This document shows, in pieces, positions 29,406 through 38,354 of a stretch of DNA of 64,000 nt. Position numbers and translations under genes: made by a program. The stretch's first letter is position 1. Each line of letters opens with the position of its first letter. The notes beneath the pieces are model-generated. The model searched no databases and had not been told where the DNA came from. It saw only the letters and a program-made list of their open reading frames with translations. The stretch lies in assembly GCF_900142015.1 (NCBI RefSeq), contig NZ_FQZN01000013.1:1-64000 (forward strand), in the 5' to 3' direction. Origin of the DNA: Bacteroides stercorirosoris (GTDB lineage: Bacteria; Bacteroidota; Bacteroidia; Bacteroidales; Bacteroidaceae).

Positions 29406-30593
29406 ATGGGATTACTACAAGACAAATTGGCGAAATACGACTTGCCGCAGCAATATATGGCAATGGGCGTATACCCCTATTTCCGCACAATTGACAGCCA
29501 TCAGGATACTGAGGTGTTGATGGATGGTAAAAAAGTCCTGATGTTCGGCTCGAATGCTTATACGGGACTGACTTACGATAAAAGGATCATAGAAGCTGCG
29601 AAAGCTGCTACAGATAAGTATGGTACTGGTTGTGCCGGTTCCCGTTTATTAAATGGAACTCTTGATATACACGTAGAGTTGGAAAAGGAACTGGCCGAGT
29701 TCGTAGGAAAAGACGATGCTCTTTGTTTCTCCACCGGATTTACTGTGAATGAAGGTGTCATCCCTCAGTTGACAGGGCGTAACGATTACATCATTTGTGA
29801 TGACCGCGTGCATGCCTCTATTGTAGACGGCCGCCGTCTCTCCTTCTCCACTCAGTTGAAGTATAAGCATAACGACATGGCCGAGCTGGAAAAGGAACTC
29901 CAGAAGTGTGAGCCGGACGCTATCAAGCTGATTGTAGTGGATAGTGTGTTCTCTATGGAAGGTGACCTTGCCAATCTTCCCGAAATTGTACGCCTGAAGA
30001 AGAAATACAATGCCAGCATCATGGTGGATGAAGCACATGGTCTGGGTGTGTTCGGAAAACAAGGCCGCGGTGTTTGCGATCATTTCGGCGTTACGGAAGA
30101 TATTGACTTGATTATGGGCACGTTCAGTAAATCACTGGCTTCTATCGGCGGTTTCGTGGCCGGAGATGCTTCGGTTATCAACTGGCTGCGTCACAATGCA
30201 CGTTCCTATATATTCCAGGCAAGTAATACGCCTGCCGCTACAGCTGCGGCCCGTGAAGCTCTGCACATCATTATGAATGAGCCGGAACGCCAGCAACGTT
30301 TGTGGGACATCACCAACTATGCTTTGAAGAAATTCCGCGATGCAGGTTTCGAAATCGGTGAAACGGAATCTCCTATCATTCCGCTGTATGTGCGTGATGC
30401 TGAAAAGACGTTTGTGGTAACTAAGATGGCATTTGACGAAGGTATCTTCATCAATCCGGTAATTCCGCCTGCATGCGCTCCTCAAGATACGCTGGTGCGC
30501 GTGGCGCTGATGGCTACCCACACCAAAGATCAAGTGGACTATGCTGTTGAGAAGTTGACAAAATGCTTCCGTGAATTGGGAGTGATCGAATAA
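29406..30593 (+). CDS. spt: Serine palmitoyltransferase
   Basis: Pyridoxal-phosphate enzyme condensing serine with an acyl-CoA, the committed step to the dihydrosphingosine backbone of Bacteroides sphingolipids. 395 residues, alpha-oxoamine synthase family. The PLP lysine is in GTFSKSLASIGG, the aspartate in IMVDEAHGLG, and the substrate region GCAGSRLLNGT is present. An intrinsic terminator follows. The lipid-kinase gene next door is divergent. Confidence 0.93.
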   Translation: MGLLQDKLAKYDLPQQYMAMGVYPYFRTIDSHQDTEVLMDGKKVLMFGSNAYTGLTYDKRIIEAAKAATDKYGTGCAGSRLLNGTLDIHVELEKELAEFVGKDDALCFSTGFTVNEGVIPQLTGRNDYIICDDRVHASIVDGRRLSFSTQLKYKHNDMAELEKELQKCEPDAIKLIVVDSVFSMEGDLANLPEIVRLKKKYNASIMVDEAHGLGVFGKQGRGVCDHFGVTEDIDLIMGTFSKSLASIGGFVAGDASVINWLRHNARSYIFQASNTPAATAAAREALHIIMNEPERQQRLWDITNYALKKFRDAGFEIGETESPIIPLYVRDAEKTFVVTKMAFDEGIFINPVIPPACAPQDTLVRVALMATHTKDQVDYAVEKLTKCFRELGVIE

Positions 30594-30618
30594 AGATTTT
30601 CCGGAAATCAGATAAATG

Positions 30619-30656
30619 AAAGAGAGTGTCTTCAAAAGGCAGTCTCTTTTTTTTTT
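30619..30656 (+). terminator. Terminator after spt
   Basis: AGAGAGTGTCTT pairs with AAGGCAGTCTCT (10 of 12 positions, with wobble pairs) and a run of ten T follows. Confidence 0.8.
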
Positions 30657-30711
30657 AGGTATTGCTAAAATTGTGTAAGTTTGTGGCATTAACTAAATAC
30701 TAAAATAACAG

Positions 30712-31866
30712 ATGTCTAATACTCCTTCAGCAGCTTTTGCAGACACCAAAGCGCATTATGATCTCCTTGACGGACTTCGTGGTGTGGCGGCTCTTATGGT
30801 GATATGGTATCACGTATTCGAAGGCTATGCCTTTGCCGGTGGTACTATGATTACGACTTTCAATCATGGATATTTGGCCGTAGATTTTTTCTTTATCCTT
30901 TCAGGTTTCGTTATCGGTTACGCTTACGATGACCGTTGGGGCAAGAGTCTTACAATGAAAGAGTTCTTTAAACGCCGTCTGATACGTCTGCATCCTATGG
31001 TGATTATGGGTGCTGTGCTGGGAGCTATCACGTTCTGCATACAGGGTTCTGTGCAATGGGATGGCACGCATATCGGCCTGTCAATGGTAATGCTGTCTCT
31101 TCTTTGCACGATTTTCTTTATTCCTGCGATGCCGGGTGTGGGCTATGAAGTTCGTGGCAATGGCGAGATGTTTCCGTTGAACGGGCCTTGTTGGTCGTTG
31201 TTCTTTGAGTATATAGGCAATATTCTCTATGCTTTGTTTATTCGCCGCTTGTCAAATAAGGTATTGACTGTGCTTGTGGTATTGCTGGGAGTGGCATTGG
31301 CGCTATTTGCGGTTCTCGATGTTTCCGGTTATGGAAACATGGGTGTGGGCTGGACGTTGGACGGTGTAAACTTTGCGGGCGGATTATTGAGAATGCTTTT
31401 CCCTTTTTCTGTGGGTATGCTCATGTCGCGTAACTTTAAGCCCGTTAAGATAAGAGGAGCATTCTGGATATGCACTATTGTGCTGATAACTTTATTCTCA
31501 GTGCCATATCTGGAAGGTGCGGAGCCGATTTGCACCAATGGCCTTTACGAAGCATTCTGTATTATCATAGCTTTCCCCGCCCTTGTCTGGATAGGTGCGT
31601 CAGGGACTACAACCGATGAAAAGTCGACAAAGATATGCAAGTTCCTGGGAGATATATCTTATCCGATTTATGTGATTCATTATCCGTTCATGTACTTGTT
31701 CTATGCGTGGCTGATTAAGAATCAACTCTTTACTTTGGGCGATACCTGGCAGGTGGCTCTATGTGTTTATGCATGGAATATATTGCTGGCTTATCTGTGT
31801 TTGAAGTGGTATGATGAACCCTTACGGAAATATTTGGCTAAACGTTTCTTGAAGAAGAAACAATAG
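30712..31866 (+). CDS. Membrane acyltransferase, OafA/acyltransferase-3 family
   Basis: 384 residues with about ten membrane spans. The family's N-terminal pattern DGLRGVAALMVIWYHVFEG contains the conserved R and H; RRLIRLHPM is a second conserved block. Members O-acylate surface sugars or other envelope molecules. The acceptor is unknown. It follows spt but is separated by a terminator, so it is probably transcribed on its own. Confidence 0.88.
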   Translation: MSNTPSAAFADTKAHYDLLDGLRGVAALMVIWYHVFEGYAFAGGTMITTFNHGYLAVDFFFILSGFVIGYAYDDRWGKSLTMKEFFKRRLIRLHPMVIMGAVLGAITFCIQGSVQWDGTHIGLSMVMLSLLCTIFFIPAMPGVGYEVRGNGEMFPLNGPCWSLFFEYIGNILYALFIRRLSNKVLTVLVVLLGVALALFAVLDVSGYGNMGVGWTLDGVNFAGGLLRMLFPFSVGMLMSRNFKPVKIRGAFWICTIVLITLFSVPYLEGAEPICTNGLYEAFCIIIAFPALVWIGASGTTTDEKSTKICKFLGDISYPIYVIHYPFMYLFYAWLIKNQLFTLGDTWQVALCVYAWNILLAYLCLKWYDEPLRKYLAKRFLKKKQ

Positions 31867-31887
31867 TGGGATATTCAATCCCACTAT
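31863..31887. terminator. Perfect hairpin at the acyltransferase stop
   Basis: ATAGTGGGAT (31863-31872) pairs with ATCCCACTAT (31878-31887), 10 bp around ATTCA, and includes the stop codon. There is no T tract. It lies between converging genes and may end transcripts weakly or protect 3' ends. Confidence 0.5.
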
Positions 31888-31908
31888 CAGGTTATGCAGC
31901 TTCGTGTA

Positions 31909-32214
31909 TCAGACTTTTTTGATTAGTTTCTTAGGATTCTGACGGCAATCCCATACCATGTGTATTACAATATCTTCTCCTTCTACTGTGTAGATAAGTT
32001 TATTATGTTCGTTGATTACTAACGAGCGGAAATTTTCACTACGATGTTGCAAAAGATTCTCCAACTGTCCTATTTGCGGGAATGAAAGTAATCTCTCTGC
32101 TTCATTTATGAAAGAATTGTATAACTTTACAGCATACTGTGCATTCTGCAAGTGCCAAAAAGCATAGATTTTATCCATGTCTTCTTGAGCCTGTTCAGTC
32201 CAGACTATTCGCAT
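31909..32214 (-). CDS. ParE/RelE-family toxin
   Basis: 101 residues matching the ParE-like fold: MRIVWTEQAQEDMDKIYAFW start, a middle RSENFRSLVINEHNKLIYTV and a C-terminal DCRQNPKKL pattern. The start overlaps the upstream antitoxin-like gene by 10 bases, the typical arrangement. The target (gyrase or ribosome) cannot be told from the sequence. Confidence 0.82.
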   Translation of the reverse strand: MRIVWTEQAQEDMDKIYAFWHLQNAQYAVKLYNSFINEAERLLSFPQIGQLENLLQHRSENFRSLVINEHNKLIYTVEGEDIVIHMVWDCRQNPKKLIKKV

Positions 32215-32459
32215 TGCGGATGACGTTTGCGTAGCTCCTCACTCGTACAATATTTGCCTTGATGATAACTTTTCATGGAAGCTGTAAGACGTTCTTCCAA
32301 CTCTTCTGTAGTATATTGGCAGGGAGGTACTGATTGATGGGAAGCCGCTTTGGTTTTGAGTTTTCTCACGTATTCCAATGTCTTACGCGTCAGTTCATCG
32401 CTTTCGATAATACTGGCGATTTCCTGTAATAATGAGCTTCTTAATTCCATTGTTGTCAT
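32205..32459 (-). CDS. Antitoxin-like partner of the ParE protein
   Basis: 84 residues from the ATG at 32459 (MTTMELRSSLLQEI). This start is chosen because AGAAAGGAGAT, one of the better Shine-Dalgarno sequences here, lies just upstream; a longer frame upstream lacks one. The N-terminal helix-rich half and the acidic, disordered-looking second half fit a small antitoxin seen with ParE in Bacteroides. No classical DNA-binding motif is obvious. Confidence 0.75.
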   Translation of the reverse strand: MTTMELRSSLLQEIASIIESDELTRKTLEYVRKLKTKAASHQSVPPCQYTTEELEERLTASMKSYHQGKYCTSEELRKRHPQCE

Positions 32460-32714
32460 TATATAAATCTCCTTTCTTAATGCTTGTTCATTGCAAAGGT
32501 AGTCATTCTTTTCCATAATCTTTGGTTTTCAGTATGATTATGAGTTAAATGATATAATCTTTAAGAGTGGATATATATATTATGAAGCTGTGTACCGTTT
32601 CTTTATTTGGCTTCTTCTTTGTTACAATATTGTTTATTTTGTTGTCATCTTGCTTTGAATTTGAAAGTTTTTTAGTATGTTTGCCGCATTATTAATGAAA
32701 AACACGTCTTTTCA

Positions 32715-33401
32715 ATGAAAAAGCAAGATTTTCTGTTTATCCTTCTGGTAGTGGTGGTTTTCCTGCCGTTCTTTGTGAGTAGTGCCGTTTACGACTGGTA
32801 CAAATCGTTCAATGCTGAACATGGCATGGTGATGAGCTTTCTGAAGTTTGCCATTCTGTCTTCATTGGGCGAAGTGCTGGGACTTCGTATCAGTGCGGGA
32901 GTATACAACAGGAAAGGCTTCGGCATTATTCCGCGTATGGTGGTATGGGGAATACTCGGTATGGGTATCAATGCGGCCATGATCATCTTCTCCAAGGGCG
33001 TGCCCCAATTTATGGAATATATGGGAATGGCGAATGCAGCCGCGACCTTTACGAGCGACGCGATATCTCTTGATAAAGTATTGGTAGCACTGGCTATATC
33101 CGTGACCATGAACACTATCTTTGCTCCGGTATTCATGACTTTCCATAAGATTACGGATACGCATATCCTGATGTGCGGCGGTTCTCTCAAGAGCCTTATC
33201 ACCCCTATCCCGATGACGAAGATTATCACGGGGCTGAACTGGAACGTTCAGTGGAACTTTGTTTTCAAAAAGACCATCCCGTTCTTCTGGTATCCGGCAC
33301 ATACGATTACTTTCATGTTGCCGCCGGATATGCGCGTACTGTTTGCCGCATTGCTGGGCATTGTGCTGGGAGTATTGCTGGCAGTAGCAGCACGGAAATA
33401 G
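32715..33401 (+). CDS. Membrane protein, possibly Mpv17/PMP22-like
   Basis: 228 residues with four to five hydrophobic spans. The C-terminal FFWYPAHTITFMLPPDMRVL resembles the conserved W-x-P ... NF-x-P-x-x-R region of Mpv17-type proteins, where function is unclear. The similarity is by eye only. It lies 43 bases upstream of pabB, but a shared transcript is uncertain. Confidence 0.55.
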   Translation: MKKQDFLFILLVVVVFLPFFVSSAVYDWYKSFNAEHGMVMSFLKFAILSSLGEVLGLRISAGVYNRKGFGIIPRMVVWGILGMGINAAMIIFSKGVPQFMEYMGMANAAATFTSDAISLDKVLVALAISVTMNTIFAPVFMTFHKITDTHILMCGGSLKSLITPIPMTKIITGLNWNVQWNFVFKKTIPFFWYPAHTITFMLPPDMRVLFAALLGIVLGVLLAVAARK

Positions 33402-33444
33402 TTTTTTTGCTACCTTTGCTTCCTGCAAGAACAAGAATAGATAT

Positions 33445-34440
33445 ATGAAACTATATAATAAGCAGGAAGCAATAGGGCGCATGAACGTTCTGGCAAGTCG
33501 TGCAAAGCCGTTTGTCTTTCTGATTGACTACTTACAGGAGCAGGTTTATGTGGAAGAAGCGAAGAATGTTTCTCCGGCAGAACTGGTGTATAATCTGAAT
33601 GGATTTACGAATGAAGACGGTTGGCATCATCAGCAGCAGAAAGGCTTGCCGGAACAAATAGAATGGAATCCCGATCCTGTTTCTTTTGAGGAATATAATT
33701 GTGCATTTGAGTATGTAAGGAAGAATATTCTTGCAGGAAACAGTTTTCTCACTAACCTGACATTCCGGACGCCGGTATGTACCAATCTTACTTTAGAGAG
33801 CATATATTGCCATTCCCGCGCCTTATATCAGGTGTGGGTGAAAGGGCGGTTTGTTGTGTTCTCGCCGGAGATTTTTGTGCGGATAAACAATGGAGTTATC
33901 AGTTCTTATCCCATGAAAGGAACGATTGATGCTACCCTGCCCGATGCCCGGCGTATATTGCTGGAAGATGAAAAAGAAGCTGCGGAACATGCCACGATTG
34001 TAGATTTGATAAGGAATGACCTGAGTATCGTGGCTTCCCATGTCCGGGTCAGCCGCTACCGCTATATGGATGTCATACAAACCAACCGTGGCCCTATCTT
34101 GCAAACCAGTTCGGAGATATGCGGTGAGTTGCCGGAGGATTATAAACAGCGTTTAGGAGATATTCTTTTCAGTATGTTGCCTGCCGGTTCCATCACCGGA
34201 GCGCCTAAAAAGAAAACGATGCAGATTATTTGTGAGGCTGAAGGATACGAACGCGGATTTTATACAGGCATAACCGGTTACTTTGATGGAACTAACCTGG
34301 ATAGTGCCGTGATGATCCGTTTCGTAGAGCAACAACCTGAGGGGCTGTATTTCAAAAGTGGCGGTGGCATTACTTTCAAGAGTGACGCCCGCAGCGAATA
34401 TGAGGAAATGAAACAGAAAGTATATGTGCCGATTTATTGA
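33445..34440 (+). CDS. pabB: Aminodeoxychorismate synthase component I
   Basis: Converts chorismate and ammonia to 4-amino-4-deoxychorismate for folate. 331 residues, shorter than E. coli PabB because the N-terminal domain is reduced, a form common in Bacteroidetes. The chorismate-binding core is intact (EHATIVDLIRNDLS, the SMLPAGSITGAPK block and GFYTGITGYFDG). Its end overlaps pabC by 17 bases. Confidence 0.92.
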   Translation: MKLYNKQEAIGRMNVLASRAKPFVFLIDYLQEQVYVEEAKNVSPAELVYNLNGFTNEDGWHHQQQKGLPEQIEWNPDPVSFEEYNCAFEYVRKNILAGNSFLTNLTFRTPVCTNLTLESIYCHSRALYQVWVKGRFVVFSPEIFVRINNGVISSYPMKGTIDATLPDARRILLEDEKEAAEHATIVDLIRNDLSIVASHVRVSRYRYMDVIQTNRGPILQTSSEICGELPEDYKQRLGDILFSMLPAGSITGAPKKKTMQIICEAEGYERGFYTGITGYFDGTNLDSAVMIRFVEQQPEGLYFKSGGGITFKSDARSEYEEMKQKVYVPIY

Positions 34441-35023
34441 AACCATACAGGTGCGTGATGGTGAGTTGCGGAATCTTACCCATCACAACCGGAGAATGAA
34501 TGAGACCCGGAAGGCTGTTTTCGGAGTATCGGAGCAGTTGGATATCCGGAGGTATGCAGAAGGCTGTCCTGTGCATGGAATCCATAAATGCCGTGTTGTT
34601 TATGATAGAGAGATATGTGAGGTGGCATTTTCACCTTATATAATGAGGCCGGTACATTCGCTCCGGCTGGCATATTCCGATACGGTTGATTACCACTATA
34701 AAAGTACAGACCGGAAAGAGTTGGAAGCATTGTATTCCCTTCGTGGCAATCAGGATGATGTGTTGATTGTCAGAGATCATCTTTTGACGGATACTTCCAT
34801 TGCTAATGTGGCATTGGAAAAAGAGGGAGTCTGGTATACTCCTGCGACTCCCCTCCTGAAAGGAACAAAGCGTGCGTGGCTATTGGAACAAGGTCTGTTG
34901 GCGGAATGTAACATTCCGGCGGATGATATTTACTCTTATTCCCGCATCGCTTTATTTAATGCGATGATTGATTTCGGATTTTTATTTCTGGATATCAATC
35001 GAGATACGGTTATTCACATTTGA
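34424..35023 (+). CDS. pabC: Aminodeoxychorismate lyase (class IV aminotransferase fold)
   Basis: PLP enzyme that releases p-aminobenzoate from aminodeoxychorismate. 199 residues, shorter than E. coli PabC. The PLP lysine is probably in KCRVVYDRE, and the phosphate-binding region (TDTSIANVALEKEGVWYTPA) is clear. Overlaps pabB by 17 bases (coupled). Its last 14 bases overlap the 3' end of the convergent FtsX permease gene. Confidence 0.88.
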   Translation: MCRFIETIQVRDGELRNLTHHNRRMNETRKAVFGVSEQLDIRRYAEGCPVHGIHKCRVVYDREICEVAFSPYIMRPVHSLRLAYSDTVDYHYKSTDRKELEALYSLRGNQDDVLIVRDHLLTDTSIANVALEKEGVWYTPATPLLKGTKRAWLLEQGLLAECNIPADDIYSYSRIALFNAMIDFGFLFLDINRDTVIHI

Positions 35024-37337
35024 TACTCTCTACGGGATTGTTTCTTGCTGCCCGGTAACTATTCAGATATACAGTAAGCAGGGTGATGCAGATAGTGAAT
35101 AACAGAGGAAGCAGGAAGTGGATGATTTCCAGATGTGCATGATAGGCAAACTGTTGCAGCCAATAGTTCATTGAATAGCAGATAACGGGAACAGCCAGTA
35201 CGAAAGCAATGCCAATGTAGCATAAGAACGGACGGTTGACAAGCCACAATATCTGCCGGAAGGACGCACCGTGAATTTTACGGATTCCTATCTCGCGAGT
35301 GCGCTGACGGATGGCATAATGGGTGATACCGAACAAACCGAACAGCGTGAGAAACAAGCTGATTGAAGCATACATCAGAAGAATACGGGAAAAGTCGGTA
35401 ACCTCCTGATTATTGGACATTAGTATCTGGTGAGGGTCTTCATAGTTGAACGAAGTGCCGGGGTACTTTTTCTCCCAAAGTTCACGGATATGGTTGATTA
35501 CTTCTGCGCGATACTTTTCATCAAACTTTATAGTCAATGTAGTGTAATTCTGCTGCGGTGTTTCGTGAAGAAGCATTCTCAACGGGAATATGTTGTTTGT
35601 GAGGGAGTACTTCTTGAAGTCTTTTACAATTCCGATGATAGTGCCATTTATACTCTCATCGGAAGCGTATTTGGAGATAGACTGTCCCATCGGGTCTTCA
35701 CCTGCGGGAACAAGATAACGGATGAATGCCTCATTTACGACTACCGGTATGGGAGTACGTGGTAATAAATTGAATGTCTGTTTGGCATCCAGCAATTCAA
35801 AGTCGTATATGGATAAGAAATCCGGGCAGTTCTCGTAGAGTTCCAGCATCAGAAGATCATTCTCTTTACCCTCTTGGCGCGGTATAGCCACACTCATAGG
35901 ATAAAGCCCCGATTGGGACGGGATGACACTTTTCACTCCGGCTATAGGCTTGATTTCTTCTATCCATGTCTGCAAAGGAGAATGCGCAGAGTCACCAATG
36001 CCAAATTCAATGATTCCTTTATAGCGGCTTCCCTCCTGCTCTATCAAGTCCATCTGGCTGCGGATAACCATAAAGGCACTTAGCAAACCAATGGAGATAA
36101 TGAATTGCAGAGTAACCAATGCCGCGACAATACGCCGTTTCTTGCGACCGGTGAAGAAACTACGGTAGCTGCTTTCGGACAGAGTGTGTATTTTCCGGCT
36201 CATATATTGGGCTGGTACTACGGAGAGAATAATCACAAACAGCAGGATAATCGGAAGCACCTGACCGGAGAAAAGATAAGGCAATGACAGGTTTGCAGTT
36301 ACTATCGTGTTGAAACTTGTCAGTAAGTCGCTCATTAACAGAACGGACAGAAGGAATGCTGTAACCACCATCAGAAAGGTGTCAACAAAGAGCTGCCAAC
36401 GGATGTGACGGTGAGTTGCACCTAAGAGGCACTCAATATGTAAAGTACGTATTTGCTTTAGCAAACGGGAGAAGCTCAGATTGATGTAGTTGAAACAGCC
36501 GATGAATAGAATCAATAAAGCGGATAACAGCCCGACGCTCAAGAGGGCTGATTGCCGGTGTTCGATGCAGTGGTCACTATCTTGCAGGGTGGTATTAAAA
36601 TAAGATTCCTGTAATGTCAGGGTACGGTAATATCCTTTGCCCAATAAGGTCGGGAGTTCGGTGGTTTCAAAACGTTGGCGAAAGGCATTGATATCTGTTC
36701 CCGGTTTGAGAAGTATCGAACACGTAACTCCTTCCTGAGCTTTGAGACTTGTGAGCATATCTGCTTTTAGCATGCTTTGAGGGGGCAGGCTGAAGACCGC
36801 GACAATCCGGTAGGCCTTTTTCTCAGACTGTGGCATTTCCAATAGCTTACCGATGCAGTCGATTGTTCCAAAACAACGTTTAGCTACTTCCTGGCTGATG
36901 GCAATAGTTCTGGGATGTGTCAGTGCTTCTTTTACTATTCCTGCAAGAGGTTCTATCGGAAAGAACTTCTCAAGCGTAGAATCTGCCGATATCAGGTTCA
37001 GTTCAGAGAAATCTTCATTGTCCACCCGGATTTTGGTATGTGTAATGCTTAGTGTACGTAGTGCGGCTTCTATTTCCGGAAATTGTGAGATGATTTCCGG
37101 AACAGATTCGTGATATACGAATGTTCCTTGCATTTCTTCTTGCGCGAATGGCAGTGTTTGTGTAAGTCTGAGGATGCGGTCACGATTGGGGTTGTTGTAT
37201 TCGATGTTGTATTCGTACAATACGAATGCCGTTAGCAAATTGGTGCAGGTGATGCCGATGACCAGACTGACAAGAGAAATAGTGACGAATAATTTGTTTC
37301 GCCACCAGCTACGCAGGACTATTTTTAGTGTATGCAT
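35010..37337 (-). CDS. FtsX/MacB-like ABC permease 1
   Basis: 775 residues. N-terminal span at about 17-40, a large exported domain, a three-span FtsX block, then a second span, exported domain and C-terminal three-span block (TREIGIRKIHGAS). It is thus a fused two-half permease of the kind found in Bacteroides efflux operons. It ends PVESIKCE, where its four paralogues here end PAxVIKxE or similar. Last gene of the operon with permease 2 and the ATPase. A structured repeat element lies between it and the ATPase. Substrate unknown. Confidence 0.9.
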   Translation of the reverse strand: MHTLKIVLRSWWRNKLFVTISLVSLVIGITCTNLLTAFVLYEYNIEYNNPNRDRILRLTQTLPFAQEEMQGTFVYHESVPEIISQFPEIEAALRTLSITHTKIRVDNEDFSELNLISADSTLEKFFPIEPLAGIVKEALTHPRTIAISQEVAKRCFGTIDCIGKLLEMPQSEKKAYRIVAVFSLPPQSMLKADMLTSLKAQEGVTCSILLKPGTDINAFRQRFETTELPTLLGKGYYRTLTLQESYFNTTLQDSDHCIEHRQSALLSVGLLSALLILFIGCFNYINLSFSRLLKQIRTLHIECLLGATHRHIRWQLFVDTFLMVVTAFLLSVLLMSDLLTSFNTIVTANLSLPYLFSGQVLPIILLFVIILSVVPAQYMSRKIHTLSESSYRSFFTGRKKRRIVAALVTLQFIISIGLLSAFMVIRSQMDLIEQEGSRYKGIIEFGIGDSAHSPLQTWIEEIKPIAGVKSVIPSQSGLYPMSVAIPRQEGKENDLLMLELYENCPDFLSIYDFELLDAKQTFNLLPRTPIPVVVNEAFIRYLVPAGEDPMGQSISKYASDESINGTIIGIVKDFKKYSLTNNIFPLRMLLHETPQQNYTTLTIKFDEKYRAEVINHIRELWEKKYPGTSFNYEDPHQILMSNNQEVTDFSRILLMYASISLFLTLFGLFGITHYAIRQRTREIGIRKIHGASFRQILWLVNRPFLCYIGIAFVLAVPVICYSMNYWLQQFAYHAHLEIIHFLLPLLFTICITLLTVYLNSYRAARNNPVESIKCE

Positions 37338-37380
37338 ACTTTTTATGTAGTTATGAATAGAACAGGTGATTATTTGCGCA

Positions 37381-37574
37381 GCTTAAGGCTGAAAGCCTTT
37401 CATCTTACAGCCCAGGGCAACGCCCTGGGAATTGAGTTATGCTTATCCCTGCGCCCTGTAAGGGCATAACAGCACACATCAGCTTTTGCCCTTACAGGGC
37501 GTAAGATTGCGGGGGACGATTCATTCCCGGGGCGTTGCCCCGGGCTGTAAGATGAAAGCCTTTCAGGCTTAGGC
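37381..37574. repeat. REP/MITE-like inverted element
   Basis: The 50-base left arm (37381-37430) is the inverted complement of the right arm (37525-37574) at 45 of 50 positions. Each arm folds into two small hairpins (AAGGCTGAAAGCCTT-type and CCCAGGGC-AAC-GCCCTGGG-type). A further 15-bp stem (CGCCCTGTAAGGGCA, 37452-37466, with 37487-37501) fills the centre. Similar sequences are, from memory, scattered through Bacteroides genomes. It sits inside the operon. Confidence 0.85.
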
Positions 37575-37650
37575 TGCACTAAATTATCATTTGATTCCTT
37601 TCTGTAACGGTTTTTAATCAACTCAGGCCAACAGGCAGAGTCTCAATTAT

Positions 37651-38325
37651 CTACAGACTGACTTCCGTCACCACCTGTCCGTCAAACAGATTGATGATAC
37701 GTCCGGCAAATCCGGCATCGTGTTGTGAGTGGGTTACCATGATGATGGTGGTTCCCTCTTTATTCAGTTCGCTCAGCAGTTCCATCACCTCTTTACCGTT
37801 CTTGGAGTCCAAATTACCGGTAGGCTCATCGGCGAGTATCAGCTTTGGATTAGCTACTACCGCACGGGCGATAGCTACACGTTGTTGCTGACCGCCTGAA
37901 AGTTGTTGTGGGAAGTGCTTGCTGCGGTGTGTAATTGCCATGCGTTCCATAGCTGTCTCTACGCGGCGTTTACGTTCGGCGGCAGGTATGCCCATATAAA
38001 GCAACGGCAGTTCAATGTTTTCATATACATTCAGTTCGTCAATCAGGTTAAAGCTTTGGAATACGAAACCGATTACGCCTTTACGCAGACTGGTACGTTG
38101 CGCCTCTGTGTATTTGGAAACTTCCTTGCCGTTCAGGTAATATTCTCCGCCCGAAGGATTATCAAGCAAGCCGAGAATATTCAGCAATGTAGATTTACCG
38201 CAACCGGAAGGTCCCATGATTGCGACGAACTCGCCTTCTTTCACTTCGATGTTCACATTGTTCAAAGCCCATGTCTGCACTTCTTCAGTCTTGAAGATTT
38301 TTTGCAGGTCAACTGTTTTGATCAT
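37651..38325 (-). CDS. LolD/MacB-type ABC ATPase
   Basis: 224 residues: Walker A MGPSGCGKST, signature LSGGQQQRVAIARA, Walker B LILADEPTGNLD, and the LolD/MacB-like VFQSFNLIDELNVYENIELP. It is the only ATPase gene among the five FtsX-like permeases of this region, so it probably energises more than one of them (inference). 29 bases after permease 2. Confidence 0.94.
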   Translation of the reverse strand: MIKTVDLQKIFKTEEVQTWALNNVNIEVKEGEFVAIMGPSGCGKSTLLNILGLLDNPSGGEYYLNGKEVSKYTEAQRTSLRKGVIGFVFQSFNLIDELNVYENIELPLLYMGIPAAERKRRVETAMERMAITHRSKHFPQQLSGGQQQRVAIARAVVANPKLILADEPTGNLDSKNGKEVMELLSELNKEGTTIIMVTHSQHDAGFAGRIINLFDGQVVTEVSL

Positions 38326-38354
38326 AATAGTAAAAATTTAATTTGATAATATAT

